Assembly: GCF_010727325.1 (NCBI RefSeq)
Contig: NZ_AP022565.1
Coordinates: 2,976,001-3,040,000, forward strand
Direction: 5' to 3'
DNA: 64,000 nt
Source of the DNA: Mycolicibacterium alvei
GTDB lineage: Bacteria; Actinomycetota; Actinomycetes; Mycobacteriales; Mycobacteriaceae
Part shown: positions 50,383 to 57,738 of the stretch, piece by piece
How positions within the stretch are numbered: the stretch's first letter is position 1
Layout: every line of letters starts with the position of its first letter
The notes under the pieces: model-generated
Database searches by the model: none
Seen by the model: only the letters and a program-made list of their open reading frames with translations
What the model was told of the DNA's origin: nothing
Position numbers and translations under genes: made by a program

Positions 50383-50426
50383 AGCACGGGTGCTCAAACA
50401 GCTGAGGCGGACCTAGTGTTGTCATC

Positions 50427-51050
50427 GTGAGGGCATCTGAGTTGAATGTGGAGACGACGTGCCTGATGACTCCCGAATCAGACTCGGGGACAACAGAACT
50501 CACTGCTCGCCGGATGGCCCGTCGCGAGCGGATCGTCAATGCCGCGACGTCACTGGCTCTCCAGGGCTACGACGCATGCCAGATCCGTACAGTCGCCGCG
50601 ACGGCGGGCATGTCGGCCAGCACTGTGTACCAATACTTCCCATCGAAGGACGACCTGCTGCTCGCATGTTTTTACGAATGGCTGTGGGATTTCGAAACTG
50701 AGTATCGTTGCGGCACCAGCGACACGGATCCGTTTCAGCGTCTGCTGCAGGTCTCCCTGGCACTCACCGGCAGGCTCTGCTCGTCACCACAATTTGCCGA
50801 AGCCATGATTCGCCCGTACCTCTATGCCGACGGCGCTGCTGCGACCCAGGCCGACCTGGTGCGACGGCAGACCGTTCGGATCTTTGTTCGTGCCGTCGGA
50901 GGCGAAAATTCGACAACGAGAGAGATCGGCGCTGCCGAAATCCTCTCCGACGTCTGGATGTCCAATGTCGCAGCATTCGCTCAGCAGCGCATCGCGGTGG
51001 CGGAACTGTCAGAACGGATCGCCCGTACCGTCGGCCTCCTGAAGGGGTAG
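50427..51050 (+). CDS. TetR family regulator resembling KstR
   Basis: 207 residues if the GTG at 50427 is used; the GTG at 50448 or ATG at 50466 would drop 7 or 13 residues and no ribosome site decides. HTH at about 45-75 (QIRTVAATAGMSASTVYQYFPSKDDLL). The ligand domain (DPFQRLLQVSLALTGRL...FAEAMIRPYLYADGAAATQADLVRRQ, EILSDVWMSNVAAFAQQRIAVAELSERIARTVGLL) follows the pattern of KstR, the cholesterol-catabolism repressor, as I remember it. It may sense a CoA thioester. Candidate reader of the cluster motif, one copy of which lies in its own promoter. Confidence 0.85.
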   Translation: MRASELNVETTCLMTPESDSGTTELTARRMARRERIVNAATSLALQGYDACQIRTVAATAGMSASTVYQYFPSKDDLLLACFYEWLWDFETEYRCGTSDTDPFQRLLQVSLALTGRLCSSPQFAEAMIRPYLYADGAAATQADLVRRQTVRIFVRAVGGENSTTREIGAAEILSDVWMSNVAAFAQQRIAVAELSERIARTVGLLKG

Positions 51051-51067
51051 CCGACGGTATCCGGGCT

Positions 51068-51346
51068 TCACGACATCTCGTCGACGACCCTCAACGCTCC
51101 CGAACTCACTGCGTCGACGATGGAAACACCCAAAGCCGAGCAGGCGAGGAACAAACCGTGCCCACCGTCGCCGACCAACTGTGCCGCTGTGCAACGCTCT
51201 TCGCAGCGGGCCAGGGCAGTACCGGTCCACTGAACGCTGGTCTGGTTCCAGCTGCTCTTGCGCACCTCGACACCGGCGCCACAGCGCGCGCACGTCACCG
51301 GCGTCATCGGCGCGTCGTCGAGACGATTGTCCGGGCGGACAGCCAT
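51068..51346 (-). CDS. Small Cys-rich (zinc-ribbon-like) protein cotranscribed with kshA
   Basis: 92 residues from the ATG at 51346, two bases after the kshA stop (TGAAGATG), so very likely co-translated. Two Cys pairs (TCARCG at about 18-21 and RCEERC about 47-51) could bind zinc or iron, followed by a Ser/Ala/Gly-rich tail. M. tuberculosis also has a small unknown gene next to kshA (Rv3527), but relationship is not established here. A role in assembly or electron transfer of the Rieske oxygenase is only a suggestion. Confidence 0.7.
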   Translation of the reverse strand: MAVRPDNRLDDAPMTPVTCARCGAGVEVRKSSWNQTSVQWTGTALARCEERCTAAQLVGDGGHGLFLACSALGVSIVDAVSSGALRVVDEMS

Positions 51347-51348
51347 CT

Positions 51349-52494
51349 TCACCCCACGGACCCGGAGGTGGCGGCGCGGGCAGCGAGATTGGCTTCGACT
51401 TCCCTCATCCAAGCCTCATACGGCCGGGTGGTGTCCAGCTCGAATTCGAAGCGGTCCACCATGTCCGGCGCGACGTCCGCCGCATCGACATAGAACTGCT
51501 CATACCAGCGCCGCAGCTGGTACACCGGCCCGTCCTCTTCCACGAGCAGCGGATTGTCGATCCGGGTCTTGTTGCGCCAGATCTCGACGTCCTGCTCGAA
51601 TCCCATCTTGACGAAGTCGCCGAGTGCGATGGCGGTCTCCATGGCGAGTTCCTCCGGCATGGCAGCATTCTTTTCCACCACGATGCCGTACTGCAGCACA
51701 AAAGAATTGGCGTCGATCGGGTAGTGGCAGTTGATCAAGACCGTGCGCTGGTCGAACTCCTGGTAGTGATAGGTCAGATCATCGATCATGAACGACGGGC
51801 CATGGTAGGCGGCCAGCGAGGTGGTGCCGAGCAGCTTGGACCCCTCGGGATCGCCGATATCCGGCCGGCCCGCACTCTTCATGTACTGAGTCGCGACTTG
51901 GCCTTCGAAAATGTTCTTGAAATGCGTGGGAAGCGAGCCGTGGATGTAGAAGAAATGCGCCATGTCGACGACGTTGTCGATGATCTCGCGGCAGTTTGTG
52001 CTGACGACCGTCGTGTACCAGTGCCATTCGGTCCACCCGTCGCTGGTGGCCCCCTCGATGCGCGGAATAGTCACATCCGCCGGCGGCGGCTTGCGCTCGG
52101 GGTCATTCCAGACGAACAGCATGCCGTCCTGCTCCATCGTGGGCCAGGCCGCGGTTCTCGCCAATCGGGGGGTGCGCTTGCTGTAGGGCACCATCTTGCA
52201 GCGGCCGTCGCCGCCCCAGCGCCAATCGTGGAACGGGCAAGCGATCTCGTTGCCCTTCACCGTCCCCTGCGAGAGGTCCCCGCCCATATGCCGGCAGTAC
52301 CCGTCGAGCACGTTGATGGCGCCGCCCTCCCCCCGGAACACCACCAGCTTCTGCCCGAAGGCGTTGATCTGGTGAGGCTTTCCATCACCGAATTCGCGGA
52401 CCATCCCCAGGCAGTGCCAGCCGCGGGCGAATCTGGTGGGTACCGAACCGGCCTCGATCAACCGAATTTCGTCGGTATCTGCGTGCGTCGTCAT
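51349..52494 (-). CDS. kshA: 3-Ketosteroid 9-alpha-hydroxylase oxygenase component (KshA type)
   Basis: 381 residues, the KshA length. Rieske 2Fe-2S motif Cys67-x-His69 (YCRHMGG) and Cys86-x2-His89 (CPFHDW). Mononuclear iron site with Asp177, His180 and His185 (NVVDMAHFFYIH) and distal Asp302 (FEQDVEIW). The catalytic domain text (STNCREIIDNVVDMAHFFYIHG) is close to that of KshA. It 9-alpha-hydroxylates 3-ketosteroids; with KstD this opens ring B and aromatises ring A. Electrons come from the KshB at 18319. Divergent from kstD. Confidence 0.92.
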   Translation of the reverse strand: MTTHADTDEIRLIEAGSVPTRFARGWHCLGMVREFGDGKPHQINAFGQKLVVFRGEGGAINVLDGYCRHMGGDLSQGTVKGNEIACPFHDWRWGGDGRCKMVPYSKRTPRLARTAAWPTMEQDGMLFVWNDPERKPPPADVTIPRIEGATSDGWTEWHWYTTVVSTNCREIIDNVVDMAHFFYIHGSLPTHFKNIFEGQVATQYMKSAGRPDIGDPEGSKLLGTTSLAAYHGPSFMIDDLTYHYQEFDQRTVLINCHYPIDANSFVLQYGIVVEKNAAMPEELAMETAIALGDFVKMGFEQDVEIWRNKTRIDNPLLVEEDGPVYQLRRWYEQFYVDAADVAPDMVDRFEFELDTTRPYEAWMREVEANLAARAATSGSVG

Positions 52495-52538
52495 GGCCCC
52501 ATTGAACTGCGATGACGCACCGGCGGGAAGGTCAGTGT

Positions 52539-52552
52539 TCCGCTCAACAGGA
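52539..52552 (+). promoter_or_regulatory. Cluster motif site 10 (kshA / kstD)
   Basis: TCCGCTCAACAGGA, 11 of 14 matches. It is exactly central between the divergent starts: 45 bp from kshA (52494) and 45 bp from the GTG of kstD (52597). Confidence 0.55.
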
Positions 52553-52596
52553 GACCAGAATCAACTTTGCCGGTTATCGCCCTATCGTCTTCGGTC

Positions 52597-54300
52597 GTGA
52601 CCGCCACCACCCACAAGACCATTCCCGCCGGGCTGCCCGTTGCCGCCACCGACGTAGACCTTCTCGTCGTCGGATCCGGTACCGGCCTCGCCGCCGCCCT
52701 GGCAGCCCACGAGCAGGGGTTGTCCGTTCTCGTCGTCGAGAAGTCGTCCTACGTCGGCGGCTCGACGGCCCGATCCGGTGGTGCGCTCTGGTTGCCGTCG
52801 AGCCCGGTGATCGAGGACTGCGGCGGCACCGACCCTGTGTCTCGGGCACACACGTACCTGGAATCGGTCGTCGGGGATTCCGCGCCACAGGAGCGTTCCG
52901 CCGCATACCTCGACAACCTGCCGGCAACGGTCGAAATGTTGCGCCGAACCACGCCCATGAAGCTGTTCTGGGCCAAGGAGTACTCCGACTATCACCCCGA
53001 GGCACCCGGTGGATCGGCGGCAGGGCGCACTTGTGAATGTCGCCCGTTCAACACGGCTGTGCTCGGCGAATACCTGGCCGACCTGCGGCCCGGTGTCATG
53101 GAAGTCAAGATTCCGATGCCGACCACAGGTGCCGACTACCGCTGGCTGAACCTGATGAGCCGGGTGCCACGAAAAGGGCTGCCCACCATCGCCAAACGAC
53201 TTGCCCAGGGCATCGGCGGGCTCGCGCTCGGCAGGCGCTACGCCGCCGGCGGCCAGGCGCTGGCCGCGGGCCTGTTCGCCGGAGCAATTCGTGCCGGGAT
53301 TCCGATCTGGCTCGACACCTCACTGACCGAGCTGATCACCGACGGAGGCCGAGTCACCGGCGCCGTCGTCGAGCATGGCGACAAGGCGTTCACCGTCACC
53401 GCGCGGCGCGGTGTCGTGCTCGCGGCCGGCGGCTTCGATCACCACATGGACATGCGCCACAAGTTCCAATCCGAGTCTCTGGGAAGCAATCTCAGCCTGG
53501 GTGCAGAATCCAACACCGGCGACGCCATCCGATTGGGCCAGGATGTCGGTGCCGACATCACTTTGATGGATCAATCCTGGTGGTTTCCCGCCGTCGCTCC
53601 ACTGCCGGGCGCCGCCCCAGCGGTGATGCTCGCCGAACGATCGCTGCCCGGATCGTTCATCGTCGACCAGGACGGTCATCGGTTTGCGAACGAATCGGCC
53701 GACTATATGAGCTTCGGGCAACGCGTCCTGGAGCTCGAAAAAGCCGGTACGCCGGTCGAAGACATGTGGATCGTCTTCGACCAGCAGTACCGCAACAGCT
53801 ACGTCTTTGCCGCCGAACTGTTTCCACGCATGCCGATCCCACAGACCTGGTACGACGCTGGAATCGCGGTCAAGGCAGACAATTTCACCGAGCTGGCAGC
53901 CAAGATGCGGGTGCCGCAAGACAGCTTCTCGGCCACCGTCAGGCGATTCAACGAGAACTCGTTCGCCGGTGAGGATCCCGACTTCGAACGCGGCCGCAGC
54001 GCCTACGACCGTTACTACGGCGACCCCACGGTCACCCCGAACCCCAACCTGCGCCCGCTGGTCAAAGGCCCGTTCTACGCGGTAAAGATGGTGCTGAGCG
54101 ACCTGGGTACGTGCGGCGGTCTGCGAGCCGACGCCCACGCCCACGTGCTTCGCGAGGACGGCACCGTCATCGACGGGCTGTATGCGATCGGCAACACCGC
54201 CGCCAACGCCTTCGGCCACACCTATCCCGGTGCCGGGGCAACCATCGCGCAGGGATTGGTCTATGGCTATATCGCAGCACTCGACGCTGCCGGAAGATAA
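52597..54300 (+). CDS. kstD: 3-Ketosteroid delta-1-dehydrogenase (KstD type)
   Basis: 567 residues from the GTG at 52597; an in-frame TTG at 52567, following AGGAGA, is the alternative. FAD-binding GSGTGLAAALAAHEQG (about 26-41), KSSYVGGSTARSGGALWLPSS, the substrate-domain segment, and the C-terminal LYAIGNTAANAFGHTYPGAGATIAQGLVYG lobe diagnostic for KstD. Introduces the 1,2-double bond of 3-keto-4-ene steroids, a step required with KshA for ring opening. Divergent from kshA, which fits a common regulator. Confidence 0.9.
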   Translation: MTATTHKTIPAGLPVAATDVDLLVVGSGTGLAAALAAHEQGLSVLVVEKSSYVGGSTARSGGALWLPSSPVIEDCGGTDPVSRAHTYLESVVGDSAPQERSAAYLDNLPATVEMLRRTTPMKLFWAKEYSDYHPEAPGGSAAGRTCECRPFNTAVLGEYLADLRPGVMEVKIPMPTTGADYRWLNLMSRVPRKGLPTIAKRLAQGIGGLALGRRYAAGGQALAAGLFAGAIRAGIPIWLDTSLTELITDGGRVTGAVVEHGDKAFTVTARRGVVLAAGGFDHHMDMRHKFQSESLGSNLSLGAESNTGDAIRLGQDVGADITLMDQSWWFPAVAPLPGAAPAVMLAERSLPGSFIVDQDGHRFANESADYMSFGQRVLELEKAGTPVEDMWIVFDQQYRNSYVFAAELFPRMPIPQTWYDAGIAVKADNFTELAAKMRVPQDSFSATVRRFNENSFAGEDPDFERGRSAYDRYYGDPTVTPNPNLRPLVKGPFYAVKMVLSDLGTCGGLRADAHAHVLREDGTVIDGLYAIGNTAANAFGHTYPGAGATIAQGLVYGYIAALDAAGR

Positions 54301-54326
54301 CCGGCCCCAAATACCAAAGGACGGAG

Positions 54327-54992
54327 TCAGTCGGCGTCTTCGGCGTCGGCTTTCCGTTCGATTTCGTACCAGTAGGCGGGATCTGGCCACGGTATCTTCG
54401 CGCCTTCACCGACTTTCGGGAATTTGGCTTCGGCTTCGTCGAGATCTTTGATCAGCTGCAGGGTGAGTTCCCGCTCGGACGCGTAGTAGCGATCCGCCCA
54501 ATCCAGCGCGATCTTGGCATATGCCCACGCAGGGTCGGCTCCGGACCAACGGGCCTCCTTGGCGGCATCTCGTTGCATCCCATCCACGTAGGCAAGATGC
54601 TCCTGCAGCATCTGCTTCAGCGTGGCGGGGTCACTCAGGTGACCCATCGTCACCCGCATGAGCGCCGGGTGCTTCAACGACGGCGGATCCGGCGGTGTCT
54701 TCCTGGCCCACTGCGTGACGGCATCCAGACCGGATTCGGTGATCTTGTAGAGCCGGCGGTTTCGCGTGCCGGTCCCGTCCACCCGCGAGGTCAGGTAACC
54801 CATCTTTTCGAGCTTCTTCAGATCGGAGTAGATCTGGCTGTAAGCCGGACTGCCGTAGTAATAGCGCATGCTCCAGTGCAGCCATTTGCGGATGTCGTAG
54901 CCGGAGAGTTCTTGCTCATACGACAGCAACCCGAGCAGCGCCCAGCTGGTGGCGGCGAGCGCCGGCTTGGCTGCCTGCTCGGATTCTTCCAT
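54327..54992 (-). CDS. PadR family transcriptional regulator
   Basis: 221 residues from the ATG at 54992. N-terminal winged helix (WALLGLLSYEQELSGYDIRKWL...YYGSPAYSQIYSDLKKLEKMGYLTSRVDG...NRRLYKITESGLDAV, about 15-90) and a C-terminal helical dimerisation domain (LKQMLQEHLAYVDGMQRDA...ERELTLQLIKDLDEAEA). PadR proteins usually repress and are often autoregulated. From memory, the M. smegmatis C-19+ steroid cluster also encodes a PadR-type regulator. Cluster motif site 11 lies 44 bp upstream of this gene, making PadR the leading candidate for the cluster operator. Confidence 0.9.
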   Translation of the reverse strand: MEESEQAAKPALAATSWALLGLLSYEQELSGYDIRKWLHWSMRYYYGSPAYSQIYSDLKKLEKMGYLTSRVDGTGTRNRRLYKITESGLDAVTQWARKTPPDPPSLKHPALMRVTMGHLSDPATLKQMLQEHLAYVDGMQRDAAKEARWSGADPAWAYAKIALDWADRYYASERELTLQLIKDLDEAEAKFPKVGEGAKIPWPDPAYWYEIERKADAEDAD

Positions 54993-55035
54993 GGTGCAAG
55001 GGTAACAATCGAGGTCACGACACTTGTCCGGCCGA

Positions 55036-55049
55036 ACCGCTGACCGGGA
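55036..55049 (+). promoter_or_regulatory. Cluster motif site 11 (padR / hsaB)
   Basis: ACCGCTGACCGGGA, 13 of 14 matches, in the divergent space; 44 bp from the padR start and 69 bp from the hsaB start. A position suited to autoregulation by PadR. Confidence 0.65.
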
Positions 55050-55117
55050 GACACCGTTGCCCGCGGTCCATGTCTCGACGAATCTGGTTGATGACAACAG
55101 ATGAGGGAGACGCAGCG

Positions 55118-55654
55118 ATGGGACTCGATAGCACTGCGACACTGGGCAGCCCACACCAACGACCAGGTCCCCAGGACATGCGGGCGGTGCTCGGCCACTT
55201 CTGCACCGGCATCGCTGTCATCACCGGTCAGGAAGGGCAGCGACCACTGGGTTTCACCTGTCAATCGGTGACATCAGTGTCGCTGGAGCCGCCCTATGTG
55301 TCGTTCTGCCCGTCGCGATCCTCCTCGACGTGGCCGCTGATCCGAGCTTCCGGCCGGATGTGTATCAACATCCTGGCCGACCATCAGCAAGCGGTATGCG
55401 CCCAGTTCGCACGCAGCAGCGCGGACAAGTTCGCCGGAGTCCAGTGGAGCCCGGCCAACAATGGCGCCCCACGCCTGCACGGCACGTTGGCCACCATCGA
55501 AGCCGACCTCGAGTACGAGCACGGCGCGGGCGACCACACCATCGTCGTCGCCCACGTCACCTCGTTGAGCACCCACGACGGCCAGCCATTGTTGTTCTAC
55601 CGCGGCGATTACGGTGGCTTCGATGACCGGCGACTCGATTCCACGACGGAGTGA
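55118..55654 (+). CDS. hsaB: Flavin reductase, HsaB type
   Basis: 178 residues from the ATG at 55118, preferred because GAGGGAG precedes it; ATGs at 55070 and 55091 lack ribosome sites. Flavin reductase-like FMN-binding split barrel: MRAVLGHFCTGIAVITG, GFTCQSVTSVSLEPPYVSFCPSRSSSTWPLIRASGRMCINILAD (about 40-83) and LLFYRGDYGGF at the end. These correspond to segments I recall in HsaB of M. tuberculosis. It supplies reduced flavin to the HsaA monooxygenase at 19482. Divergent from padR. Confidence 0.85.
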   Translation: MGLDSTATLGSPHQRPGPQDMRAVLGHFCTGIAVITGQEGQRPLGFTCQSVTSVSLEPPYVSFCPSRSSSTWPLIRASGRMCINILADHQQAVCAQFARSSADKFAGVQWSPANNGAPRLHGTLATIEADLEYEHGAGDHTIVVAHVTSLSTHDGQPLLFYRGDYGGFDDRRLDSTTE

Positions 55655-55658
55655 GGGA

Positions 55659-56261
55659 TTGTCCATACACAGCGAAACCGATGTCCCAGAAGCGCTTTAC
55701 GCGTCCATCACCGATTCCGTCCGCCGACTCGTCGATGCGACCATCCGAAGTCAAGCCGATCTCGACACCCTCCTGTCCGCCAAAGCGAAGATCGATGCGG
55801 CAGCAGGCGAACTCAGCCAGTCGCTGATCCCTGGTTCGTTCGGCGTCCAACAGGCAGTCGGCGGCCAGTCACTGGCGTGGGGGAACGCAGTCATCGGACT
55901 CCGTAATGCCTTGGCTCCACCGTTGGTGGTCCACCATGAACCCGACGGCCGAGTGTGGGCCGATGTGACGCTCGGCGCGGCCTACGAAGGGCCCGCCGGC
56001 CACGTGCACGGTGGGATCTGCGCGCTGCTGCTCGACCACGTCCTCGGCGCAACCGCGCACCAGCCGGGGCGGCCTGCGGTGACCGGCACTCTCACCCTCC
56101 GATACGAAGCCGGGACCCGGCTCGGACCTGTTCGCGCCGAGGCGCACATCGACCGGGTAGAGGGAGTCAAGACTTTTGCCGTCGGCCACCTCGCCACCTC
56201 GGACGGCATCACGGTCCGCGCTGAAGGTGTCTTCTTTCATCCACGCCCAGCTGCTCGATAG
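55659..56261 (+). CDS. PaaI-type hotdog thioesterase
   Basis: 200 residues from the TTG at 55659 (GGAG 7-8 bp upstream, just after the hsaB stop); an ATG at 55623 would overlap hsaB by 32 bp and is the alternative. Hotdog fold with the motif GHVHGGICALLLDHVLGATAH (about 118-138), the usual HGGxxxxLxD signature, and paired strands GTLTLRYEAGTRLGPVRAEAHIDRVEG. The N-terminal 60-residue helical extension is longer than in classical PaaI. It probably hydrolyses a CoA thioester of the pathway, either to recycle CoA or to relieve a dead end. Confidence 0.82.
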   Translation: MSIHSETDVPEALYASITDSVRRLVDATIRSQADLDTLLSAKAKIDAAAGELSQSLIPGSFGVQQAVGGQSLAWGNAVIGLRNALAPPLVVHHEPDGRVWADVTLGAAYEGPAGHVHGGICALLLDHVLGATAHQPGRPAVTGTLTLRYEAGTRLGPVRAEAHIDRVEGVKTFAVGHLATSDGITVRAEGVFFHPRPAAR

Positions 56262-56285
56262 CAGACTCGGCACTAGTATCGCGGG

Positions 56286-57503
56286 GTGACCACGCCCGGC
56301 GGGCTGCAGCGCAGGCTCGGGACCACCGACGCTGTCGTGATCGGCCTGGGCTCCATGGTGGGTGCGGGCATTTTCGCCGCCCTGGCCCCGGCAGCAGCCG
56401 CGGCCGGCAGCGGGCTGCTCATCGGCCTCGCCGTCGCCGCCGTCGTCGCCTACTGCAACGCGACGTCCTCGGCGAGGTTGGCCGCGCTCTACCCGCAGTC
56501 CGGCGGCACCTACGTCTACGGGCGCGAACGTCTCGGCGAGTTCTGGGGTTACACGGCCGGGTGGAGTTTCATCGTCGGCAAGACCGCGTCGTGTGCGGCG
56601 ATGGCTTTGACGGTCGGGCTCTACGTCTGGCCCCAATGGGCGCATGCCGTGGCGGTGGCCGCGGTGGTGGCATTGACTGCCGTGAACTACGCCGGAATAC
56701 AGAAGTCGGCGCTGCTGACGCGGATCATCGTCGCGTGCGTGCTGGCGGTGCTGGCCGCGGTGGTGGTGATCATCGCCGGTTCCGGCGCCGCTGACTCCGC
56801 CCGCCTGCAGATCGGCGACGGCGCCGGTGTCGGCGGTGTACTCCAGGCCGCGGGCCTGTTGTTCTTCGCGTTCGCCGGTTACGCCCGGATCGCCACGCTG
56901 GGGGAAGAAGTCCGGGACCCGGCGCGCACCATCCCGCGCGCGATTCCGATCGCGCTCGGTATCGCGCTGGTGATTTACGCGGTGGTGGCCGTCGCGGCGC
57001 TGTCGGTCCTGGGCAGTTCGGGCCTGGCATCCGCACCCGCACCGCTGGCCGATGCGGTGGCCGCGGCAGGCGCCCCGCAGTGGCAACCCGTGGTGCGGGC
57101 CGGAGCTGCGGTGGCGGCGCTGGGCTCGCTGCTGGCCCTGATCCTCGGGGTGTCGCGCACGACGCTGGCGATGGCTCGCGACCATCACCTGCCGCACGCA
57201 TTGGCCGCCGTCCACCCGCGGTTCGCTGTGCCCCACCGGGCCGAGGTGCTGGTCGGTATTGTCGTGGCCATCATGGCCGCCGTGGTGGATCTGCGTGGGG
57301 CGATAGGGTTTTCGTCGTTCGCGGTACTGCTGTACTACGCGATCGCGAATACTGCCGCCTGGACTCTGGGTCGGAGGGTCATTCCGGCGCTCGGCCTGGC
57401 CGGCTGCCTGGTGCTAGCCTTTTCGCTGCCTCTGACGTCGGTGCTCACCGGGCTGGCCGTGGTGGCGCTCGGTGCAATGATTTATGGCGTGCGCCGGCGC
57501 TGA
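56286..57503 (+). CDS. APC-superfamily amino acid permease
   Basis: 405 residues from the GTG at 56286. Membrane transporter with 11-12 hydrophobic segments. The first has the APC substrate loop (VVIGLGSMVGAGIFAAL, about 18-34), later AGYARIATLGEEVRDPARTIPRAIPIALG (about 199-227), both diagnostic for the APC family. Likely an amino acid or polyamine importer. No cluster motif lies upstream, so the catabolic island seems to end before it. Confidence 0.88.
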   Translation: MTTPGGLQRRLGTTDAVVIGLGSMVGAGIFAALAPAAAAAGSGLLIGLAVAAVVAYCNATSSARLAALYPQSGGTYVYGRERLGEFWGYTAGWSFIVGKTASCAAMALTVGLYVWPQWAHAVAVAAVVALTAVNYAGIQKSALLTRIIVACVLAVLAAVVVIIAGSGAADSARLQIGDGAGVGGVLQAAGLLFFAFAGYARIATLGEEVRDPARTIPRAIPIALGIALVIYAVVAVAALSVLGSSGLASAPAPLADAVAAAGAPQWQPVVRAGAAVAALGSLLALILGVSRTTLAMARDHHLPHALAAVHPRFAVPHRAEVLVGIVVAIMAAVVDLRGAIGFSSFAVLLYYAIANTAAWTLGRRVIPALGLAGCLVLAFSLPLTSVLTGLAVVALGAMIYGVRRR

Positions 57504-57720
57504 CCGGCGCCGAGTGGCCAGTTATTGCGCAGGTTTCCCGCCCGGAAGCGCGGGCCACAAGTGGCCGCTCGACGACGAACCGCAGCGCGTCGACGGCCAT
57601 CGGTACCAGCGCCGCGACCGTCACCCCGGCCAGGACGTCTCCACGCAGCCAGGACCGCCGGTAGCCGGTGAACTGCGCCAGTCCCGGGAGCCACGTTTGG
57701 GGTGCGAGGCGACCGCTCAT
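57445..57720 (-). pseudogene. SulP sulfate transporter, N-terminal remnant
   Basis: An open frame of 91 codons. Residues 10-42 (WLPGLAQFTGYRRSWLRGDV and LAGVTVAALVPM) match the very start of SulP-family transporters such as M. tuberculosis Rv1739c. The remaining 50 residues have no SulP character, and the frame runs antisense into the permease gene. No further SulP sequence was found here, so the rest (over 400 residues) has been lost. Its start lies 18 bp from the divergent uracil permease. Confidence 0.55.
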
Positions 57721-57738
57721 GGTGTTCAGTCAACACTC

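Noticed and set aside
10911..56285. KstR or KstR2 operator boxes in the promoter regions
   Set aside because: Looked for TnnAACnnGTTnnA and AAGCAAG/CTTGCTT patterns in the intergenic spaces and noticed none; a matrix scan would be needed to exclude weak sites.
57491..57501. CCGGCGCTGACCGGCG-like match to the cluster motif at the end of the permease gene
   Set aside because: It lies in coding sequence around a stop codon with no promoter downstream in a matching position, so chance similarity is the simpler explanation.
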